Shown: piece by piece, positions 60,072 through 64,000 of the stretch
How the letters are laid out: each line of letters begins with the position of its first letter
How positions within the stretch are numbered: position 1 is the stretch's first letter
Assembly: GCA_963621575.1 (NCBI GenBank)
Contig: CAVFEH010000005.1
Location: forward strand, 1 to 64,000
Length of the DNA stretch: 64,000 nt
Reading direction: 5' to 3'
Source of the DNA: UBA1724 sp963621575
Lineage (GTDB): Bacteria > Verrucomicrobiota > Lentisphaeria > Oligosphaerales > Oligosphaeraceae
The notes under the pieces: generated by a model
Told to the model about the DNA's origin: nothing
Seen by the model: only the letters and a program-made list of their open reading frames with translations
The model's database searches: none
Position numbers and translations under genes: made by a program

Positions 60072-60934
60072 TTTCCGACAATGACACAATGAAGCTCTAC
60101 ATGGCGAACATCGGCAAGTTCGAACTCGTAGACCAGAAGGAGGAGGCGCGGCTTGCCAAGCGCATTGCCAAGGGGGACCAGGATGCCCGCGCCCGCCTCA
60201 TCAACGCGAATCTCCGCCTGGTGGTGAAGATCGCCCATGATTTCAAGGGGCTGGGGCTGCCCCTGCTGGACCTCATCAGCGAGGGGAACATCGGCCTCAT
60301 GCGCGCCGTGGAGAAGTTCGATCCCTCCAAAGGCGCGAAGCTCTCCAGTTACGCCGCCTGGTGGATCAAGCAGTCCATGCGCCGGGCCCTGGCCAACCAG
60401 GCCCGCACCATCCGGATCCCCGTCCAATCCGCCAGCAAGATCGGGAAGATCCAGAATGCGAAGGCGAAGCTCACGCAGACGCTGGGGCGGGAGCCCACCG
60501 ACAAGGAGATCGCCAACGAGATCAATCTCACGGAGCGCACTGTCATCGGCCTGCGCCAGGGGAAGGCCAGCACCATCTCTCTCTTCGACCCCATCCAGAA
60601 CGGCGCCGAGGGGGAGTTCAAGGACATCATCCCCGACGACAAGACCATCGCGCCCAATGACATCATCCAGGATGACGAGACTCTCGCCCTCATGATGAAG
60701 ATGGTCAGCAAACTCCCCGAGCGCGAACGCGTCATCCTCAAGCTCCGCTTTGGCCTCGACGGCGAAAAGCCCAAGACCCTGGAGGAGGTCTCCCATGCCA
60801 TTGGACGCACCCGCGAACGCGTCCGCCAAATCCAGAACCAGGCCCTGGAACGCCTCCGCGCCGCCATCGAGGAGCAGAAATCCATCGAGGAGGTCGCAAA
60901 AGAAGCCGCCGACGACGAAGACGACGACTACTAG
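60068..60934 (+). CDS. RNA polymerase sigma-70 family factor (second of a tandem pair)
   Basis: A 288-aa sigma factor with the same build as its neighbour (regions 1.2-4, no 1.1; region 2 almost identical), but with a different region 3-4 linker (SISLFDPIQNGAEGEFKDI against SLQAPLQPGMDGELTDV) and a short acidic tail EAADDEDDDY instead of a basic one. Region 4.2 reads LEEVSHAIGRTRERVRQIQNQALERL. The ATG at 60068 overlaps the previous stop (ATGA), so translation is coupled. The two arose by duplication and probably recognise overlapping promoters. It could be the primary factor only if region 1.1 is dispensable here; I think a group 2 role is more likely. Confidence 0.95.
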   Translation: MISDNDTMKLYMANIGKFELVDQKEEARLAKRIAKGDQDARARLINANLRLVVKIAHDFKGLGLPLLDLISEGNIGLMRAVEKFDPSKGAKLSSYAAWWIKQSMRRALANQARTIRIPVQSASKIGKIQNAKAKLTQTLGREPTDKEIANEINLTERTVIGLRQGKASTISLFDPIQNGAEGEFKDIIPDDKTIAPNDIIQDDETLALMMKMVSKLPERERVILKLRFGLDGEKPKTLEEVSHAIGRTRERVRQIQNQALERLRAAIEEQKSIEEVAKEAADDEDDDY

Positions 60935-61012
60935 CGCGGACGCGGCAGTCCGCGGGCCCGTTTGCGGGGCGCCTGAAACTCTTCATTCCTTGATTCCCAG
61001 ATTCATACATTC

Positions 61013-62650
61013 ATGCCCATCACGAAGTTACTGGAAGAGAACGCGCGCCGTTTTGGCGACGATGTGGCCCTGGTTGAGATCAACCCCCAGGAGATGGAGA
61101 AGCGCCATGCCACCTGGCGGGAGTATTCCCTGATTGAATCCAGCCCCGTGGACAGCTTCCGCTCCGAGATCACTTGGCGGCAGTTTGATGAAAAGGCGAA
61201 CCGGATGGCGAATTTCCTGCTGACCCGCCGGCTGCCCCGTGGCACGAAGGTGGGCATTCTGCTGATGAACTGCCTGGAGTGGCTCCCCATCTATTTCGGC
61301 ATCCTGAAGAGCGGATGCATGGCGGTGCCCCTGAATTTCCGTTACACTCCCGAGGAAATCCGCTACTGTCTGGACCTGGCCGATGTGGATCTGCTGGTCT
61401 TCGGGCCCGAGTTCGTCGGGCGCATCGAGGCCATCTGCGACCACCTCCCCCGCCGTTGCACGCTCCTCTACGTGGGAGGTGACTGCCCCACGTTCGCGGA
61501 ACCCTACCACTCCCTGGTCAGCTACTGCTCCGAAAAGGCCCCCGACATCCCCCTGCGGGACGAGGAGCCCGCGGCAATCTACTTCTCCAGCGGAACCACC
61601 GGATTCCCCAAGGCCATCGTCCACCCCCACCGGAGCCTCATGCACGCCGCGAAGGTGGAGCAGAACCACCACGGACAGACTCGCGACGACATCTTCCTCT
61701 GCATCCCGCCCCTCTATCACACCGGCGCCAAGATGCACTGGATGGGCAGCCTCCTGGTGGGGGGGAAGGCCGTCCTCCTCAAGGGCGTCAAGCCCGAGTG
61801 GATCATCAACACCATCTCCGCGGAACGTTGCACCATTGTCTGGCTTCTGGTCCCCTGGGCACAGGACATCCTCGACGCCATCGAACGCGGCGAAATCGAG
61901 CTGAGCAACTACCATCTTGACCAGTGGAGGCTCATGCACATCGGCGCACAGCCCGTCCCCCCCAGCCTCATCAAGCGCTGGATGAAGTACTTCCCGCACC
62001 ACCAATACGACACAAACTACGGGCTCAGCGAATCCATCGGGCCCGGCGCCGTCCATCTGGGGGTGGAGAACATCGACCACGTGGGCGCCATCGGAATCCC
62101 CGGATACGGGTGGCAGACGAAGGTCGTTGACGAACACCACAACCCCGTGCCCCGCGGAACCGTCGGCGAGCTGGCCCTCAAGGGCGACGGCGTCATGAGC
62201 GGATACTACAAGGACGAGAAGGCCACCAAGGAGGTCCTCCAGGATGGATGGCTCTTCACCGGCGACATGGCGAAGGAGTCCGAGGACGGATTCCTTTATC
62301 TTGTCGACCGCAAGAAGGACGTGATCATCACCGGGGGTGAAAACCTTTATCCTGTCCAGATCGAGGACTTCCTCCGCAAGCACGACGCCATCAAGGACGT
62401 GGCTGTCATTGGACTGCCCGACCAGCGACTGGGCGAAATCGCCGCCGCCATCGTCTCCGTAAAACCCGGCATGACCCTCGCCCAACAGGATCTGGAACAG
62501 TTCTGCCTCGGCCTCCCCAGATATCAGCGGCCCAGAAAGTACATCTTCGCCGATGTGCCCAGAAATCCCACCGGAAAGATAGAAAAGCCCCTCCTCCGGA
62601 AAATGTACGGCGCAGATCAGCTGGTCGCAAAACAATATGAACTCAAGTAG
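61013..62650 (+). CDS. AMP-binding acyl-CoA synthetase/ligase
   Basis: A 545-aa ANL-superfamily enzyme that activates a carboxylic acid as acyl-AMP and usually transfers it to CoA. The P-loop motif is IYFSSGTTGFPKAIVH (about 190-205). The adenylate motif region is TNYGLSESIG, then GWLFTGDMA and VDRKKDVIITGGENLYP (hinge Asp and acyl-binding), with the acylation Lys in NPTGKIEKPLLRK. It is full length. Substrate is uncertain (medium- or long-chain fatty acid or aromatic acid). It is 78 bases downstream of the sigma pair, but no relation is obvious. Confidence 0.94.
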   Translation: MPITKLLEENARRFGDDVALVEINPQEMEKRHATWREYSLIESSPVDSFRSEITWRQFDEKANRMANFLLTRRLPRGTKVGILLMNCLEWLPIYFGILKSGCMAVPLNFRYTPEEIRYCLDLADVDLLVFGPEFVGRIEAICDHLPRRCTLLYVGGDCPTFAEPYHSLVSYCSEKAPDIPLRDEEPAAIYFSSGTTGFPKAIVHPHRSLMHAAKVEQNHHGQTRDDIFLCIPPLYHTGAKMHWMGSLLVGGKAVLLKGVKPEWIINTISAERCTIVWLLVPWAQDILDAIERGEIELSNYHLDQWRLMHIGAQPVPPSLIKRWMKYFPHHQYDTNYGLSESIGPGAVHLGVENIDHVGAIGIPGYGWQTKVVDEHHNPVPRGTVGELALKGDGVMSGYYKDEKATKEVLQDGWLFTGDMAKESEDGFLYLVDRKKDVIITGGENLYPVQIEDFLRKHDAIKDVAVIGLPDQRLGEIAAAIVSVKPGMTLAQQDLEQFCLGLPRYQRPRKYIFADVPRNPTGKIEKPLLRKMYGADQLVAKQYELK

Positions 62651-63020
62651 AGGCGGCGGCGCGCTTTTCCTTGAGAGCCACGCCTAGCCTACGGGGGCGC
62701 CCTGCTAGCGGTGCTCCCCTTGCCGGCAGGCCCTCTTCCGAAGTGCGATTTCCGCGGAGGATCTCCAAAGGACGGGAGGTTGCCGCTCCCGCACCTCCGT
62801 CTAGTGTGTAGTTCCGCTGTGCCGGGAGGCGCGTCGTTTTTCATGACAAAGCATGACAACTTTGTTTGTGTTAAGAATTGTCATGAATTGTCATGTGGGG
62901 GGGGGTAGTTTGTCCTGTTTTTTTGCTGGTATCTCTTGTGTTCTTGTGATTGTTTGCGCAATATTCTGTTGATGCCTTGTGCGTCATTTTTTTTGGAAAA
63001 CATCCCAATCGGAGAAAAAC
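62651..63020 (+). other. Intergenic region upstream of pseudopilin 3
   Basis: This 370-base gap holds no gene. Its first 170 bases are GC-rich and without recognisable sites. From 62830 on it becomes AT-rich and carries the TGTCATG array, a 10-base G-tract (62896-62905) and a T-rich stretch. TATTCT (62962-62967) is a weak -10 candidate with no good -35. GGAG (63011-63014) is the ribosome site for the gene at 63021. Confidence 0.6.
62842..62895 (+). repeat. Inverted pairs of TGTCATG with 10-bp period upstream of pseudopilin 3
   Basis: CATGACA (the reverse complement of TGTCATG) occurs at 62842 and 62852, and TGTCATG at 62879 and 62889. Each pair has a 10-base period. The two 17-base pairs form an inverted repeat (15 of 17 positions match) with 20 bases between. 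The last heptamer ends 126 bases before the pseudopilin ATG and, as at 31983-32009, is followed by a G-tract and then TTTGTC. Confidence 0.8.
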
Positions 63021-63821
63021 ATGCGTAAACATTTCACACTGATTGAATTGCTGGTCGTGATCGCGATCATCGCCATTTTGGCGGCCATGCTGCTGCCCGC
63101 GCTCTCCAAGGCCCGCGAGAAGGCCCGCGCCATCAGCTGCACCAACAACCTGAAGCAGATCCAGTTGGGCGCCATCCTCTATGGCAACGACTACGACGAC
63201 TATCTGCCTCCCTGCATCTTCCTGGATCCCTACTCCGCCGAACTGACGGACTATGCCACGACTTGGTTCACCTTGAATCCCCTCATCCCCCAGACTCCTC
63301 TCACATACGGCGAGTGGAAGACCAAGGACCCCGCCGGTGCCTACGATGGCGGCGAGACCTTCAATTCCGCAGGCAATGAGGACAAGAGTTCCTGGCACAA
63401 GGTGCTGAACTGCCCCTCCTGCCCCACCAGCGAGCGTCTGAATGGCAACATCGGCTACTCTCTGTCCGTGGGCGCCGGCTACAGCCTCCTCATCAAGTCC
63501 TGGCTGGCTCCTGATGATGTGAAGCCCGCCTGTGACTGGCACCGCATCTCCAGCATCAAGTATCCCAGCATCCACGTGAATTACACCGACGGCACCCGCA
63601 AGGCCGGCTGGGGATACCATGCCACCATCTCCACCCATCCTCATGCCATCATGAAGGACGACACCACCAAGGCCGCCTACTATCGTCATAGCAAGCAGAT
63701 GAACATGAGTTTCACCGATGGTCACGTGGAGGCCTCCCAGCTCGCCCGCGTCGATACTCTCTTCAAGGACTACTACTGGTGGACCAACTGCAATGTCTCC
63801 GAGGGCGGTGACAATCGCTAA
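63021..63821 (+). CDS. H-X9-DG pseudopilin (third copy)
   Basis: A 266-aa pseudopilin-like protein. The ATG at 63021 is 6 bases after GGAG and gives the leader MRKH before FTLIELLVVIAIIAILAAML, again with His at the position before cleavage. It shares SCTNN, CPSCP and ACDWHR with the other two copies, H-X9-DG (HSKQMNMSFTDG), and the tail YYWWTN ... EGGDNR. The middle variable part (about 60-120) differs from the other two, as expected for a surface or partner-specific region. Monocistronic, with its own array and terminator. Function unknown. Confidence 0.93.
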   Translation: MRKHFTLIELLVVIAIIAILAAMLLPALSKAREKARAISCTNNLKQIQLGAILYGNDYDDYLPPCIFLDPYSAELTDYATTWFTLNPLIPQTPLTYGEWKTKDPAGAYDGGETFNSAGNEDKSSWHKVLNCPSCPTSERLNGNIGYSLSVGAGYSLLIKSWLAPDDVKPACDWHRISSIKYPSIHVNYTDGTRKAGWGYHATISTHPHAIMKDDTTKAAYYRHSKQMNMSFTDGHVEASQLARVDTLFKDYYWWTNCNVSEGGDNR

Positions 63822-63832
63822 CTTCTAGAGGC

Positions 63833-63877
63833 AAAAAAAGAGCCCCTTGTGGCATTCGCCGAAGGGGCTCTTTTTTT
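63833..63877 (+). terminator. Rho-independent terminator after pseudopilin 3
   Basis: A 16-bp perfect stem AAAAAAAGAGCCCCTT (63833-63848) pairs with 63862-63877 around a 13-base loop and ends in seven T. It lies 11 bases past the stop. The remaining 123 bases of the window show no gene. Confidence 0.95.
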
Positions 63878-64000
63878 GTGCAAGGTGGAATGAGAGGAGG
63901 TTTTGCCTCCCTGCATTTCTGGTTGATTTCTTTTCCCGGCGCCGGATCCATCCGGACCCTGTTGGTCGGTGGCTGGCGCAATCTCCCCCTCCCATTTTAC

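Noticed and set aside
62711..62908. 65-codon open frame upstream of pseudopilin 3
   Set aside because: It runs through the repeat array and G-tract, has no ribosome site and no recognisable sequence.

Overview
The window reads as a chromosome segment of a GC-rich, anaerobic, Gram-negative member of the PVC group, most likely Lentisphaerota (Victivallis-like). The grounds are a 51-aa small basic protein of the type restricted to Chlamydiae, Verrucomicrobia and Lentisphaerae (58617-58772), three dispersed H-X9-DG pseudopilins with the FTLIELLVVIAIIAILAAML head, DUF4838 and DUF4091 glycosidase-like secreted proteins, an outer-membrane Pal lipoprotein, and a trimeric [FeFe]-hydrogenase. Taxonomy is inferred; no rRNA is present. 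I see no CRISPR array, prophage or insertion sequence.

Layout. 1-755 is the 3' part of a pseudopilin. From 863 to 27061 nearly everything is on the minus strand: a FloA flotillin cluster with two membrane or secreted unknowns, asd, htpG, a family B DNA polymerase, an ABC1/UbiB kinase-like protein, a type II secretion/type IV pilus assembly cluster (GspE, GspC-like, GspM/PilO-like, GspL/PilM-like, GspD secretin), ffh, a galactokinase, and an AcrAB-type RND pump with a TetR-like operator. From 27489 to 32925 the plus strand carries a DUF4091 glycosidase-like protein, an AI-2E family permease and the second pseudopilin. From 39353 down to 33185 the minus strand carries tRNA-Ser(GGA), a fused dipeptide-type ABC ATPase, a DUF4838 secreted protein and a sodium:neurotransmitter symporter family protein. 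From 39675 to 47013 the plus strand carries pal, a Nudix-lipoyl synthase fusion, hpt, murD, a LysM lipoprotein, class II fructose-bisphosphate aldolase and a HAD hydrolase. From 58772 down to 47061 the minus strand carries the small basic protein, a compact nifU-nifS-prmA-eamA-gfo/idh-yfcE run, hydCBA and another EamA permease. From 59097 to 63821 the plus strand carries two tandem sigma-70 factors, an acyl-CoA synthetase and the third pseudopilin.

How it fits together. The secretin/ATPase cluster can supply the machine through which pseudopilins are assembled, although no GspF platform protein or prepilin peptidase is encoded here. NifUS can provide Fe-S clusters for HydABC, LipA and the Cys-rich ABC ATPase. 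HydABC points to fermentative H2 metabolism with NADH and ferredoxin. The DUF4091 and DUF4838 proteins and galactokinase fit growth on host or plant glycans.

The most unusual signals are: (i) TGTCATG heptamers repeated at exactly 10-bp spacing about 126-128 bp upstream of both complete pseudopilin genes; (ii) His instead of Gly just before the prepilin cleavage site; (iii) a Nudix hydrolase fused to lipoyl synthase; (iv) two overlapping sigma-factor genes behind a promoter covered by a TTGTCA-N5-TGACGA near-palindrome that also occurs at the RND pump.
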